A DNA stretch of 64,000 nucleotides from Mycobacteroides immunogenum (GTDB lineage Bacteria; Actinomycetota; Actinomycetes; Mycobacteriales; Mycobacteriaceae). The notes under the pieces were generated by a model. The model had not been told where the DNA came from. It did no database searches and saw nothing but the letters and a program-made list of their open reading frames with translations. The position numbers and the translations under genes are program-made. Shown piece by piece: positions 55,029 to 64,000 of the stretch (its first letter is position 1; every line of letters starts with the position of its first letter). The stretch spans positions 930,001-994,000 of the forward strand of contig NZ_CP011530.1 of assembly GCF_001605725.1 (NCBI RefSeq), written 5' to 3'.

Positions 55029-56707
55029 TGCCGCACGTCGTCACCCAGGCCTGCTGTAACGAGGGTTCGTGCGTTTACGCATGCCCGGTGAACTGCATTC
55101 ACCCCACGCCTGATGAGCCCGATTTCCTCAAGGCGGAGATGTTGCATATCGACGCCTCCGCTTGCGTCGATTGCGGGGCCTGCGTCGCCGCCTGCCCGGT
55201 CGATGCCATCAAGCCGGACTCGATCCTGAAGGAAGAGCAGCTGCCCTTCCTGCGGATCAACTCCGAGTTCTATCCGCGTGAAATCCCTCGTGCCAGTTTG
55301 GCTCCGGTCATTCAGGCGCCGCCCGTTCGCGGCAACGCCGCGCTGAAGGTGGCCATCGTGGGCTCCGGTCCGGCGGCTATGTACGCCGCCGACGAGCTGT
55401 TGACCCAGCCGAACGTGAAGGTCAACATGTTCGAAAGGTTGCCTGCTCCATACGGTTTGGTGCGTGCCGGGGTGGCCCCCGATCACCAGCAGACCAAGCG
55501 GGTCACCAAGTTGTTCGACACGATGGCCGAGCAGCCCAACTTTGAGTTCTTTTTGAACGTCGAGGTGGGCAAGGACGTCACCCACGAGGAACTGCTGGCG
55601 CATCACCACGCCGTGATCTACTCGGTCGGCGCCTCCTCGGACCGCCGTCTGGACATCGCGGGGATCGAGCTGCCAGGCAACGCCACTGCCACCCAGGTGG
55701 TCGCCTGGATCAACGCGCACCCCGACTACGCCGACTTCCAGGTCGATCTCGATCACGAACGTGCGGTCGTCATCGGCAACGGAAACGTGGCACTGGACGT
55801 CGCCCGGGTGCTTACCGGAGATGTCGAGCGTCTGGCACGCACCGATATTTCGGACACCGCGCTCACCGCGCTGCGCAACAGCAAGCTGCGCGAGGTGGTC
55901 ATCGTCGGCCGCCGCGGTCCCGAGCATTCGGCGTTCACCCTGCCCGAGCTTCTCGGGCTGGTCGGGTTGCCCGATATGACGGTGGTCATCGACCAAGAGA
56001 CCGCGGATCTGGTCGATGAGGCACTGCAGACGCATCTGGAACCGCTGGTCAGGCAGAAGCTGGAAGTGCTCAGCACTTGCCCGCGTGAGGCACGGGAGCC
56101 GGGTGGCAAGATCATCCGCTTCGCGTACAACCGCACCCCGGCGAAGGTGTTGGGCGCGGACCGCGTGGAAGGCATCGAGTTCCAGCATGGCGAGGCCACC
56201 GACACCATCAAGGCGGGCCTGTTCCTGACCTCGATCGGTTATCGCGGCGTCCCGATGCCGGATGTGCCGTTCGACAACCAGCGTGGAACGATCCCGAACG
56301 AGCAAGGGCGCGTGACGGATTCATCCACCGGTAAGGCCTTTCCCGGTACCTACGTGGCGGGCTGGATCAAGCGTGGCCCGACCGGGTTCATCGGGACCAA
56401 CAAGTCGTGCTCGCAGCAGACCGTCACCTCGCTGGTGGAGGACTACAACAATGGGCTGCTCGCCGATCCGGCGCAAAGGCTGTCGGGCCTGTCCAAGCTG
56501 ATTCAGCGGCGCCAGCCGACGATCATCGATCACGAGGGCTGGCTGGCCATCGACCGTGCGGAAATCGCGCGCGGTCAGGGTGAGGGCCGTCCGCGTGACA
56601 AGTTCGTCTCGGTGTCGGAGATGCTGCGTGTTGCCGCGAATGTCCCGCAACCACCGTTGTGGCGCAAGGCGATTCGCGGTTCGGTGCTGGAGGACCTGCT
56701 GCGGTAG
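55028..56707 (+). CDS. fprB: Ferredoxin / ferredoxin-NADP reductase fusion FprB
   Basis: 559 aa. An N-terminal 7Fe-type ferredoxin domain (about 1-75) has CCNEGSCVYACPVNCIH and CVDCGACVAACPVDAIKPD. The adrenodoxin-reductase-like FAD/NADPH domain runs from about 108 (VAIVGSGPAAMYAADELL), with NGNVALDVARVL for NADP and GWIKRGPTGFIGTNKS at the end. It moves electrons from NADPH to ferredoxin centres. Matches Rv0886. Direct translational coupling to the AurF-like oxygenase suggests it is that enzyme's donor. Confidence 0.95.
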   Translation: MPHVVTQACCNEGSCVYACPVNCIHPTPDEPDFLKAEMLHIDASACVDCGACVAACPVDAIKPDSILKEEQLPFLRINSEFYPREIPRASLAPVIQAPPVRGNAALKVAIVGSGPAAMYAADELLTQPNVKVNMFERLPAPYGLVRAGVAPDHQQTKRVTKLFDTMAEQPNFEFFLNVEVGKDVTHEELLAHHHAVIYSVGASSDRRLDIAGIELPGNATATQVVAWINAHPDYADFQVDLDHERAVVIGNGNVALDVARVLTGDVERLARTDISDTALTALRNSKLREVVIVGRRGPEHSAFTLPELLGLVGLPDMTVVIDQETADLVDEALQTHLEPLVRQKLEVLSTCPREAREPGGKIIRFAYNRTPAKVLGADRVEGIEFQHGEATDTIKAGLFLTSIGYRGVPMPDVPFDNQRGTIPNEQGRVTDSSTGKAFPGTYVAGWIKRGPTGFIGTNKSCSQQTVTSLVEDYNNGLLADPAQRLSGLSKLIQRRQPTIIDHEGWLAIDRAEIARGQGEGRPRDKFVSVSEMLRVAANVPQPPLWRKAIRGSVLEDLLR

Positions 56708-56750
56708 CGGCCTACTGGCCGCCCGCGGCGTCCCCAGCCCACCACAAAGC

Positions 56751-56809
56751 TCGACACGCCGTGTTTCGCGTGCGCGTCTCGGCGTTTGCATCAGAAACCG
56801 GAGTGTCGG
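56751..56809. terminator. Convergent hairpin with CGACAC/GTGTCG ends
   Basis: Outer arms CGACAC/GTGTCG and inner arms GTTTC/GAAAC lie between the fprB stop and the VOC gene stop. Its first nine (CGACACGCC) and last seven (GTGTCGG) bases match the hairpin at 23282-23342, and the lengths are nearly equal. Terminator function is plausible. Confidence 0.4.
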
Positions 56810-56814
56810 CGGAC

Positions 56815-57291
56815 TTACTCACCGCCACCCGCCACGTACTTCTTGAGGTCTTCGGGGTTGACGATCTTGACCGGTTGCCCCAGCGACCACAGATGTCCGA
56901 ACGGGTCCTTGATGACGCCGAAGCGGTCACCCCAGAACTGGTCTTCTAGTGGCATCTCGACGGTCGCGCCGGCGCCGACGGCGCGACTGAACCAGTCGTC
57001 GACATTGGGCACCGTGAGGTGAATGGTGACCGGTGTGCCGCCGAGCGCGGTGGGAGTGCTGGACTTGCCGTCGTTGTACTCGGGGAAGTCGTCGTTCATC
57101 ATGATCGTGGTGCCGTTGATCTTGACGGCCGCGTGCATCACCTTGCCGTCGGGGGTCTCCAATAGGCCGAGTTCCTCGGCGCCAAAGGCGTTCTTATAGA
57201 ACTCGATCGCCGCGCGCGAGTCCTCGACGATGATGTACGGAGAAACGGAGGGTTCCACGGGTGGGAGGTCGGGAGAGGTCATAGGCCTCAC
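56815..57291 (-). CDS. VOC/PhnB-like glyoxalase-fold protein
   Basis: 158 aa (155 if the ATG at 57282 is used; GAGGTGG before the GTG at 57291 is the better-spaced site). The glyoxalase fold is visible in SPYIIVEDSRAAIEFYKNAF, VMHAAVKINGTTIMMNDDFP and WGDRFGVIKDPFGHLWSL. PhnB-like members bind metals or small ligands; the function here is unknown. Rv0887c position. Forty nt separate it from the end of citA upstream. Confidence 0.83.
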   Translation of the reverse strand: MRPMTSPDLPPVEPSVSPYIIVEDSRAAIEFYKNAFGAEELGLLETPDGKVMHAAVKINGTTIMMNDDFPEYNDGKSSTPTALGGTPVTIHLTVPNVDDWFSRAVGAGATVEMPLEDQFWGDRFGVIKDPFGHLWSLGQPVKIVNPEDLKKYVAGGGE

Positions 57292-57331
57292 CCAACCACC
57301 TCACACAGCGTGACGCCAGGAGTTGGGGTAC

Positions 57332-58468
57332 TTACGCGTCAACGCGCGAGTGCAGCAGCCCGAATCCCTCGACGGATTCGATGGGACGCGGTCCGGGTCC
57401 CACATACAGCGCGGCCGGGCGTACCAGCTTGCCCAGGCGCTTCTGTTCCATGATGTGCGCGCTCCAGCCCGCGGTGCGGGCGCAGGTGAACATCGCGGGC
57501 ATCATCCGCGTCGGCACCTGGGCGAAGTCGAGGATGACCGCTGCCCAGAACTCGACATTGGTCTCGATGATGCGATCGGGGCGGCGTTCCCGCAGCTCGG
57601 TCAGGGCGGCCTGCTCCAGGGCCGCGGCCACCTCGTAGCGGGCGGCGCCCAGGCGCTTGGCGGTGCTGCGCAACACGCGCGCACGCGGGTCTTCGGCGCG
57701 GTACACCCGGTGGCCGAAGCCCATGAGCTTCTCGCGGCGGTCCAGGATGCCCTTGATGACGCCGCGGGGATCGCCGGTCTTCTCGGCCTGTTCGATCATC
57801 GGCAACACGCGAGCGGGTGCGCCGCCATGCAGCGGGCCGCTCATCGCGCCGACCGCACCCGAGAGTGCGGCGGCCACATCGGCACCTGTGGAGGCGATGA
57901 CCCGGGCGGTGAACGTGGAGGCGTTCATACCGTGTTCGGCGGCCGAGACCCAATACGCGTCGATGGCCTCGACATGCTTGGGGTCCGGGTCACCCTGCCA
58001 GCGGGTCATGAAACGTGATGTGACGGTTGAGCATTCGTCGATGATTTTTTGCGGGACGGCAGGCTGCGCGTTGCCGCGCGCTGACTGTGCCACGTAAGAC
58101 AGCGCCATCACCGAGGCGCGGGCGAGTTGATGGCGCGCGATGGAGTCCTCGGTGTCCAGCAGCGGCTCGAAGCCCCAGATGGGTGCCAGCATGGCCAGTC
58201 CGGCCTGCACGTCCACCCGAACATCGCCGGTGTGCACCGGGATGGGGAAGGGCTCGGCGGGCGGGAGTCCCTGGCCGAACTTACCGTCGACCAACAGTGC
58301 CCACACATCACCGAAGCTCACCCGCTGGGCGACCAGATCCTCGATATCGACACCGCGGTAGCGCAGTGCGCCGCCGTCCTTGTCGGGCTCGGCGATTTCG
58401 GTGGCGAAGGCGGTTACGCCCTCCAGTCCAGGTGCGAAATCCGCTGGTAGCGGCGCTGCAACCGTCAT
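57332..58468 (-). CDS. citA: Citrate synthase CitA
   Basis: 378 aa from ATG 58468 (TVAAPLPADFAPGLEGV). Condenses acetyl-CoA and oxaloacetate. Type II/methylcitrate-like citrate synthase with catalytic His in AAEHGMNASTF and in GPLHGGAPARV, and Asp in the C-terminal WAAVILDFAQVP segment. GFGHRVYRAEDPRA is the signature. Rv0889c position. Divergent from pdxH. 2-methylcitrate synthase side activity is possible in this group. Confidence 0.95.
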   Translation of the reverse strand: MTVAAPLPADFAPGLEGVTAFATEIAEPDKDGGALRYRGVDIEDLVAQRVSFGDVWALLVDGKFGQGLPPAEPFPIPVHTGDVRVDVQAGLAMLAPIWGFEPLLDTEDSIARHQLARASVMALSYVAQSARGNAQPAVPQKIIDECSTVTSRFMTRWQGDPDPKHVEAIDAYWVSAAEHGMNASTFTARVIASTGADVAAALSGAVGAMSGPLHGGAPARVLPMIEQAEKTGDPRGVIKGILDRREKLMGFGHRVYRAEDPRARVLRSTAKRLGAARYEVAAALEQAALTELRERRPDRIIETNVEFWAAVILDFAQVPTRMMPAMFTCARTAGWSAHIMEQKRLGKLVRPAALYVGPGPRPIESVEGFGLLHSRVDA

Positions 58469-58587
58469 GATTCTCGACTCCCTACCTGTGGGTAACAACT
58501 CGGTAAAGGCGATTCTTGCACTCGCAATTAAGGGTGCTTCTTAGTCACCTCCCCGTTCCTTATCCGGGCGCCTGTAGCGTGCTTTTT

Positions 58588-59226
58588 GTGACCGAATGGC
58601 TGCGCTCTGACTACCGCCCCGGAGAAAAGGACGGCAGCGGCGATCTTGACGTCGACTGGCTCGCCGATGGCTGGCTTCCGTTGTTGCACAGATGGTTTGA
58701 CCTTGCCGTGGCATCGGCTATCCCCGAGCCGAACGCGATGGTGCTCGCTACCGTCGACAAGGGCCGGCCGGTGACCCGCACCGTGCTGTGCAAGGGGTTC
58801 GACTCGGCGGGTGTGACGTTCTTCTCAAACTATGACTCGGCCAAGGGCCGCCAGCTCGACGCGGACCCGTATGCGAGCGTCACTTTCCCCTGGTACGCGC
58901 TGGGACGCCAGGTGCATGTGCGCGGCCGGGTGACCAAGGTCGACCCGGCGCAGACCGCCGACTACTGGACCAATCGGCCGCGTGGCTCACAGCTGGGCGC
59001 ATGGGCTTCCCAGCAGTCCGCGCCCATCGAGTCGCGCGCGGCGCTGCTGGCCCAGCTCGATGACGTCACCCAGCGGTTCGCTGGGCTGGATCAGGTACCG
59101 GTGCCCCCGCAGTGGGGCGGCTACGTGATCGCGCCCGAGACCGTCGAATTCTGGCAGGGGCGGGAGAACCGCGTACACAACCGGATCGTCGTCAGTGACG
59201 GCCGGATCCAGCGGCTGCAGCCCTGA
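58588..59226 (+). CDS. pdxH: Pyridoxamine/pyridoxine 5'-phosphate oxidase PdxH
   Basis: 212 aa from GTG 58588. FMN oxidase that makes pyridoxal 5'-phosphate. Signatures are [40 protein letters not shown], and the C-terminal [19 protein letters not shown] with RVHNRIVV. Upstream in-frame residues are not family-like. The GAP gene begins 5 nt after its stop. In M. tuberculosis pdxH lies elsewhere (Rv2607), so adjacency to citA is a lineage feature. Confidence 0.93.
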   Translation: MTEWLRSDYRPGEKDGSGDLDVDWLADGWLPLLHRWFDLAVASAIPEPNAMVLATVDKGRPVTRTVLCKGFDSAGVTFFSNYDSAKGRQLDADPYASVTFPWYALGRQVHVRGRVTKVDPAQTADYWTNRPRGSQLGAWASQQSAPIESRAALLAQLDDVTQRFAGLDQVPVPPQWGGYVIAPETVEFWQGRENRVHNRIVVSDGRIQRLQP

Positions 59227-59231
59227 CCTCT

Positions 59232-59885
59232 ATGTGGATCACCCTGCTGGTGATGGCCATTGCCGTCAGCTTCGAACCTTTCCGGTTGGGCATGACTGTG
59301 CTGATGCTGAATCGGCCGCGCCCGATGCTGCAGCTGCTCGCTTTTCTGTCCGGTGGATTTGTGATGGGCATGGCGGTGGGTCTGGTGGTGCTGTTCGCCT
59401 TCCGGAACGTCTCGACCGGTTCGGCGCATTTCACCTTGCCGCGGGTACAAATCGGCATTGGGGTGGCGGCACTGCTGGTTGCCGCGCTACTGGCCTCGCG
59501 CCTGCGGGGGCCGGCCTCCAACGCGCAGCTGGACAAGGTGTCGGCGCGTATTCAGTCGATCGCGACGGGTGGCTCGCTCTGGGTGGCCGGGGTCGCGGGA
59601 CTGGGCATCGCGTTGCCGTCGGTGGACTTCCTGGCGGCACTGGCCGTGATCGTCGCCTCGGGCTCTCCGCCTGCCACGCAGGTCAGCGCGTTGCTGATGT
59701 TCAACGTCATCGCCTTTGCGCTGGTGGAGATTCCGTTCCTGGCTCATGCGGTGGCGCCGGAACGCACCGCCGCGGCGATGGCCAGGCTCAACAGCTGGAT
59801 CCAGTCCAACCGCCGCCGCAACATCGCACTGGTGCTGGCTGTCGTCGGATGCGTGCTACTGGCCGTCGGGCTCGCCAGTCTCTGA
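59232..59885 (+). CDS. GAP-family membrane protein (Gap/Sap-like)
   Basis: 217 aa with about six TM segments. It begins WITLLVMAIAVSFEPFRLGM, the pattern of the GAP (GPL-addressing protein)/Sap family that assists export of glycopeptidolipids or sulfolipids with MmpL transporters. It is co-transcribed with pdxH by position but lies tail to tail with fadD23 of the trehalose-polyphleate locus, so a role in that lipid's export is plausible. Small polar loop at about 95-110. Confidence 0.83.
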   Translation: MWITLLVMAIAVSFEPFRLGMTVLMLNRPRPMLQLLAFLSGGFVMGMAVGLVVLFAFRNVSTGSAHFTLPRVQIGIGVAALLVAALLASRLRGPASNAQLDKVSARIQSIATGGSLWVAGVAGLGIALPSVDFLAALAVIVASGSPPATQVSALLMFNVIAFALVEIPFLAHAVAPERTAAAMARLNSWIQSNRRRNIALVLAVVGCVLLAVGLASL

Positions 59886-59896
59886 GACCACAGGGG

Positions 59897-61648
59897 TCAG
59901 GCGACGCCGACCGGGGAGTCTGCTTCCAGCCGAGTGAACTGATTCTGCAGATACTGCTCGACGCATGAGCGGCGCCGGATCTTGCCGCTGGTGGTCGTGG
60001 GCAACGATCCGGGCGGCACCAGCACCACGTCGCCGACGTTGACGCCGTGCGCATTGGAGATCGCCGAGGTGATCTCGCTCTTGATGGCCTCGATGTCGGA
60101 ATCGCTGCGCTTCTTGAATTCGATGATGGTGACCAGCTTTTCGGTGCTGTCGAACGGAACCGATATCGCCGCGACGCGGCCGCGCGCGATTTCCTGAACC
60201 GTCGCCTCGATGTCCTCGGGGTAGTAGTTACGCCCGCGGATGATCAGCAGGTCCTTGATGCGGCCGACGATGAACAGCTCACCCTCGGAGACGAATCCGA
60301 GGTCGCCGGTCCTGAGCCAGGGGCCCTCCGGGGTACCGGACGACGGGTCGGTGATCTTCGCGCCGAAGCACCGCTGCTCCTCCGGAGACTTACGCCAGTA
60401 GCCGGACGCGACGTTGTCGCCGTGCACCCAAATCTCACCGACCACGTCCGGCAGGCACTCCCGATGGGTGTCGCTGTCGATGATCCGCAGCACGGGCGAT
60501 TGCGGCACCTTGTATTTGATCAATGCGGTTCCGGCCCCGGCCGCGCAACGCCGCACGCGGCCCGCGGAGAGCTCTTCCACGTCGAAGTGTGCGGCGGGCG
60601 CCGATTCGCTCCAGGTGCCCGAGGCCACGAACACCGTCGCCTCTGCCAGCCCATAGGACGGGCGCATCATGGAGTCGCGGAAATTGAAATGGGCGAAACG
60701 ATCGACGAAGCGCTGCAGGGTGGCTTGCTCGACCCGCTCGGCGCCGCTGATGATGCCGAGCACACCACCGAGATCCAGCCCCGCCAGGTCGGCGTCGGTT
60801 GTTTTGCGGGCCGCCAGATCGAACGCGAAGTTGGGCGCGGACGACCACGCGTGCGGATTCGTGGCCAGTGCCCGCACCCAGCGTGAGGGGTTCTCCAGGA
60901 AGGCCAGTGGGCTGGTCAGGTCGGCGCGATAGCCGCCCAGGATGGGTGCGCAAACACCCAGTACCAAGCCCATGTCGTGGTAGAAGGGCAGCCAGGAGAC
61001 GATCGTGGCGTTCGACGGGATGGTGGAGCCGGTATCCACGAAGAAGCTGCGCATCAACTGCTCGAAGTTCACCTGAAGGTTGCGGTGCGAGAGCATGACG
61101 CCGGTGGGCGTGCGGGTGGAACCCGAGCTGTACTGCAGGTACGCGATGTTGGGTACGTCGGCGGGCACCACACTGGGGCCGGCATCGATATCGAGGGGCA
61201 GCGTGTCGATCTCGATGAGCTTGGGCGCGATCTCCAGACGCGACTGATCGACGTAATCGCCGACGTCCGACACCACCGCCGACGTCGTGAGCACCACCGA
61301 CGGTGAGGTGTCGTCGAAGACGGCACTGACCCGGTCAAAGCTTGAGCCGCGATGCGGCAAGGGCAGCGGCACCGCGATCAGGCCGGCCTGCATGGAGCCC
61401 AGGAACGCCAGGATGTATTCGAGACTCTGCGGGGCCAGGATCAGCGCCCTGTCGCCGGGCGACGCGTGCTCACTGAGCTCGCGGGCCACGTTGAAGGTGC
61501 GGCGAGACAGCTGCGACCAGGTGAGGTTTTCAACGACACCGGCAGGGCTGTTGGTGTAGTCGGTGAAGGTGAACGCGATGTCGTCCGGTCGCAGGCTGGC
61601 ACGTCCGTGCAACATCGACAGGATGGATGACTGAGTTGAAGGTGTCAT
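59897..61648 (-). CDS. fadD23: Long-chain fatty-acyl-AMP ligase FadD23
   Basis: 583 aa, the usual FAAL length. It activates a fatty acid as acyl-adenylate for loading onto a PKS. ATP-binding motif [20 protein letters not shown] (about 180-200), [30 protein letters not shown] and [20 protein letters not shown]. The FAAL-specific insertion after the adenylation core is present. It starts at ATG 61648, 13 nt after the PE gene. With PE and mmpL10 it forms the trehalose polyphleate locus, where FadD23 primes the Pks. Confidence 0.92.
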   Translation of the reverse strand: MTPSTQSSILSMLHGRASLRPDDIAFTFTDYTNSPAGVVENLTWSQLSRRTFNVARELSEHASPGDRALILAPQSLEYILAFLGSMQAGLIAVPLPLPHRGSSFDRVSAVFDDTSPSVVLTTSAVVSDVGDYVDQSRLEIAPKLIEIDTLPLDIDAGPSVVPADVPNIAYLQYSSGSTRTPTGVMLSHRNLQVNFEQLMRSFFVDTGSTIPSNATIVSWLPFYHDMGLVLGVCAPILGGYRADLTSPLAFLENPSRWVRALATNPHAWSSAPNFAFDLAARKTTDADLAGLDLGGVLGIISGAERVEQATLQRFVDRFAHFNFRDSMMRPSYGLAEATVFVASGTWSESAPAAHFDVEELSAGRVRRCAAGAGTALIKYKVPQSPVLRIIDSDTHRECLPDVVGEIWVHGDNVASGYWRKSPEEQRCFGAKITDPSSGTPEGPWLRTGDLGFVSEGELFIVGRIKDLLIIRGRNYYPEDIEATVQEIARGRVAAISVPFDSTEKLVTIIEFKKRSDSDIEAIKSEITSAISNAHGVNVGDVVLVPPGSLPTTTSGKIRRRSCVEQYLQNQFTRLEADSPVGVA

Positions 61649-61661
61649 ATTTAATCCGTCG

Positions 61662-62834
61662 TTACTTGGGCGGGGTGGCCGGCGTCGGTCGGGAACCGCC
61701 GCCGAGCACGGCCATCGCGCCGCTGGTGATCTGAGAAATCGGATCGGATCCGCCACCGAATGTCGCCTGGGAGGCAGGCGCCGTCACTTCCGCGGGATCG
61801 AAGCCGCTGTGGTCGACAGTGATGGGGGCAGTCGCCGGATCGTCATTGCGCGAATAGCCCGCATCCACCCGAGGCTGCAGAATCGCGTCGAGCCGATTCA
61901 GCGTGTCCTCCGGCACCCCGAGGTACTTGAAGCCCATCACCAGCGGCAGGTGCTGCTCGGGGATGAAGTACGTCGTGGTCGTGGCGCCCCGGGAGTTCGT
62001 CTCGGTCACGATGTTGCGTGCCGGAACCATCTTCGGGTTGGTGAAGGCCACCGCGGTGTGGCCGGTGGCCAGGCCCGCGATGGCATTGGCGAGCGCGAAC
62101 AGGTTGTCCGGCCGGTCCGGCCAGTCGGCGATGCTGTCATAGGCCGAGATGAACTGATCGGTGTGGTACTGGCTGTCCACGCGGGCGGGCACCGGGTAGT
62201 CCATGAAAGGCACCACGGAGCCGGGAGCGAAATTCTGGGTCAGGAAGCTCTCGCTGAAGGGACTCTTCGCAACCGGGTCGCCGAACGTCGCGAAGGTCAG
62301 TGAATCCGGCGGCGGTGCGGTCGGGTCCGTGGCCAGCGCGTTCTTGACGGCGGTGAGTACCAGCGCGCCCTCGGACAACCCCATCGCGGTCCCCGGACCG
62401 CCCGCGCGAATGGCGTTCTCGAGGTTGGGCTCTCCGATGTCGACCGATTCGCCGATGCTGGTGCCGTCCAGGCCCAGCCCGGGCAGAATCTTCTCGCCGA
62501 TCGGGCCGATGCCGGGGAAGAAGCGTCCCAGCGTGTGGCCCTGGACCTGACCGGCCGGATACCAGACGTTTTCCCGCTTCATGTCGGGGAACCAGTCCTT
62601 GCCGGTCATCCGGATGTACTCGTCGTAGGGGATGCCGAGCACGTGCGCGCCACCCAGGGCATACGCGGTGCGATCCGGCGACGGAGGCGCGGCCCTGACC
62701 GTCCCGTCCGGCGCGATCCCGGGGATGGGTGGGCCAGGAACCCGCGGGTCGTCGGCGACCGCGGAAGGGATGCCGAAACATCCTGTTACGCAGGCGACTA
62801 CCAGCACCGCTGTTCCCGCGAGGAGGTTTCTCAT
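61662..62834 (-). CDS. Exported PE-PPE-domain acyltransferase (TPP locus PE)
   Basis: 390 aa from ATG 62834. N-terminal signal [20 protein letters not shown], possibly a lipobox at VTGC. The serine-hydrolase PE-PPE domain follows, with nucleophile Ser154 in [14 protein letters not shown]. In the trehalose polyphleate pathway this Chp2-like protein completes acylation of the trehalose intermediate outside the membrane after MmpL10 transport. Pro-rich tail [10 protein letters not shown]. It lies 53 nt downstream of mmpL10. Confidence 0.87.
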   Translation of the reverse strand: MRNLLAGTAVLVVACVTGCFGIPSAVADDPRVPGPPIPGIAPDGTVRAAPPSPDRTAYALGGAHVLGIPYDEYIRMTGKDWFPDMKRENVWYPAGQVQGHTLGRFFPGIGPIGEKILPGLGLDGTSIGESVDIGEPNLENAIRAGGPGTAMGLSEGALVLTAVKNALATDPTAPPPDSLTFATFGDPVAKSPFSESFLTQNFAPGSVVPFMDYPVPARVDSQYHTDQFISAYDSIADWPDRPDNLFALANAIAGLATGHTAVAFTNPKMVPARNIVTETNSRGATTTTYFIPEQHLPLVMGFKYLGVPEDTLNRLDAILQPRVDAGYSRNDDPATAPITVDHSGFDPAEVTAPASQATFGGGSDPISQITSGAMAVLGGGSRPTPATPPK

Positions 62835-62887
62835 CCGTGCTCCTGACTCAACTTCAATTTCAGTCTCACATACATAACGGGTGCTTG

Positions 62888-64000
62888 CTAACTTGCCGGC
62901 GTGGCGGCCGCGGGTTTTGCCGACGACTTCTGACCGGCGATGACCTGCGATGGCCACCAGTTCGCCTTGCCGACCAATGCCGCGATGGCGGGCACCGTGA
63001 TGGTCCGGACCACGAAGGTGTCCAGCAGAATGCCCACGCCGATCACGAACCCGCCCTGGACCACGATGCCGATGCTAGAGAAGAGCAGACCACCCACCGA
63101 GGCGGCGAAGATCAGCCCGGCCGCGGTGATGACGCCACCGGTGGAATTCAGGGCACGGATGATGCCGTAACGCACGCTGCTCGCCGACTCGTCCCGCATG
63201 CGCGACACGAACAGCATGTTGTAGTCGGCGCCCACCGCCACCAGCACCACGAAGGCCAACGGTGGCACGGTCCAGTGCAACTGTTCGCCGAGCAGGAACT
63301 GGAATGTCAACACGCCGATACCGATGGCCGCGAAGTACGAGAGCACCACGGAACCGACCAGATACAAGGGTGCGACGATCGCGCGGAGCAACACCATCAG
63401 GGTCAGCAGAACGACAATGAGCGTCGCCGCGATGATGAATTGAATGTCGTGCTGGTAGTAGTCACGGGTGTCCCGCAGCGCCGTGGGGAAACCGCCCATC
63501 GAGATCGTCGCGTCCGCCAGCGTGGTGTTGGGCTGAGCGCCCTTGGCGATATCGCTGATCTGGTTGACCTGGTCCATCGCCTCGGGGCTGAAGGGGTTCA
63601 GCTTCGTCTGAACCAGGTAACGCACGGCGTGGCCGTCCGGCGAGATGAACGCGTGGGCGGCTCGCTGGAAGTCCGGATTGTTGAGCACCTCGGCGGGAAT
63701 GTTGAAGCCCGCCTGCGAGGGATCGGCGGCGTTGGTCTTCATCGTCAGCAGGAAGCTCGAGGCCTGATTGAGGCCGTTGACGATCACCTTGATCTGCCCG
63801 ACAAGCTGATCCACACCGCCTGCCACCTGCTGGCTGCCGCCGGCCAGACGGTCGGCGCCCTGGCGCAACTGGTTGAGCCCGGCCTGCGGGCCACCGGGCT
63901 TGTCCAGTCCCATGGCATGCAGCCCGTTGACGACGCTCAACAGCGAGGCGTTCAGTTTGGTCACCGTCGTGGAGAGGGTCGCCTTGTTGCCGGGGGAATT
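62888..64000 (-). CDS. mmpL10: MmpL10 lipid transporter, N-terminal part beyond the window
   Basis: The C-terminal 370 residues of an RND/MmpL transporter; the frame is open to the right edge. It contains the end of the second periplasmic domain and the last six TM segments with the proton-relay Asp-Tyr in [19 protein letters not shown]. It is paralogous to the MmpL at 12.3-15.4 kb (both have [21 protein letters not shown] and QPNTTL-DA). Position before PE and fadD23 identifies the trehalose-polyphleate exporter MmpL10; papA3 and pks would be expected further right. Confidence 0.9.
   Translation of the reverse strand, partial: NSPGNKATLSTTVTKLNASLLSVVNGLHAMGLDKPGGPQAGLNQLRQGADRLAGGSQQVAGGVDQLVGQIKVIVNGLNQASSFLLTMKTNAADPSQAGFNIPAEVLNNPDFQRAAHAFISPDGHAVRYLVQTKLNPFSPEAMDQVNQISDIAKGAQPNTTLADATISMGGFPTALRDTRDYYQHDIQFIIAATLIVVLLTLMVLLRAIVAPLYLVGSVVLSYFAAIGIGVLTFQFLLGEQLHWTVPPLAFVVLVAVGADYNMLFVSRMRDESASSVRYGIIRALNSTGGVITAAGLIFAASVGGLLFSSIGIVVQGGFVIGVGILLDTFVVRTITVPAIAALVGKANWWPSQVIAGQKSSAKPAAATPAS

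Overview
The window is chromosomal DNA from a mycobacterium. Coding density and GC content are high outside one island. The gene order far - dapC - fadA - fadB - ercc3/XPB - XPB-associated protein - moaC2 - mog - moaE2 - rpfA - moaD2 - moaA2 - cspB - DUF2771 - MFS - DUF3027 - DUF2530 - marR - trmH - DUF2537 - sepH - serC - aurF-like - fprB - VOC - citA follows the M. tuberculosis Rv0855-Rv0889c backbone as I remember it. A trehalose polyphleate-type locus (fadD23, PE, mmpL10) next to citA/pdxH, and a second PapA/MmpL cluster, point to a rapidly growing species. My best guess is the Mycobacteroides abscessus-chelonae group; this is an inference, not a database match.

Layout. 0-7.8 kb: lipid catabolism (racemase, esterase, DapC, a small secreted protein, FadA/FadB). 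An identical 18-bp palindromic element precedes far and fadA. 7.8-21.6 kb: an accessory block between fadB and XPB. It holds a PapA acyltransferase, a serine hydrolase, a second HxxxDG acyltransferase and an MmpL transporter behind a long AT-rich leader. Then come a TetR regulator divergent from a Rox/Tet(X)-like flavin monooxygenase with an F420-type LLM oxidoreductase, a SRPBCC protein, a PA14-like lipoprotein and an acyltransferase-3. 21.6-31.4 kb: XPB helicase pair, molybdopterin genes on both strands, rpfA and a cold-shock protein. rpfA has a c-di-AMP riboswitch and a CRP-like site upstream. It also carries a 70-bp perfect inverted repeat that throws the C-terminal tail out of frame.

32.1-35.2 kb: a low-GC island of about 3.1 kb lies between an AlkD-like gene and the DUF2771 gene, flanked by a perfect 20-bp direct repeat. 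It holds four tightly coupled minus-strand genes: a Panacea/SocA-like winged-helix protein, a three-TM membrane protein, a PD-(D/E)XK nuclease-like protein and a 411-aa protein I do not recognise. It has no integrase or transposase. This is the best candidate in the window for an undescribed system, possibly defence-related.

35.2-59 kb: mostly backbone (transporters, SepH, LpqH-type lipoproteins, DUF202 pair, OhrR/Ohr, GtrA-fused glycosyltransferase with a GT39 partner, SerC, a diiron oxygenase coupled to FprB, citrate synthase, PdxH). 59-64 kb: a GAP-family membrane protein, then the convergent fadD23 - PE - mmpL10 operon, which runs off the right edge. No rRNA, tRNA, CRISPR array or recognisable insertion sequence was seen.
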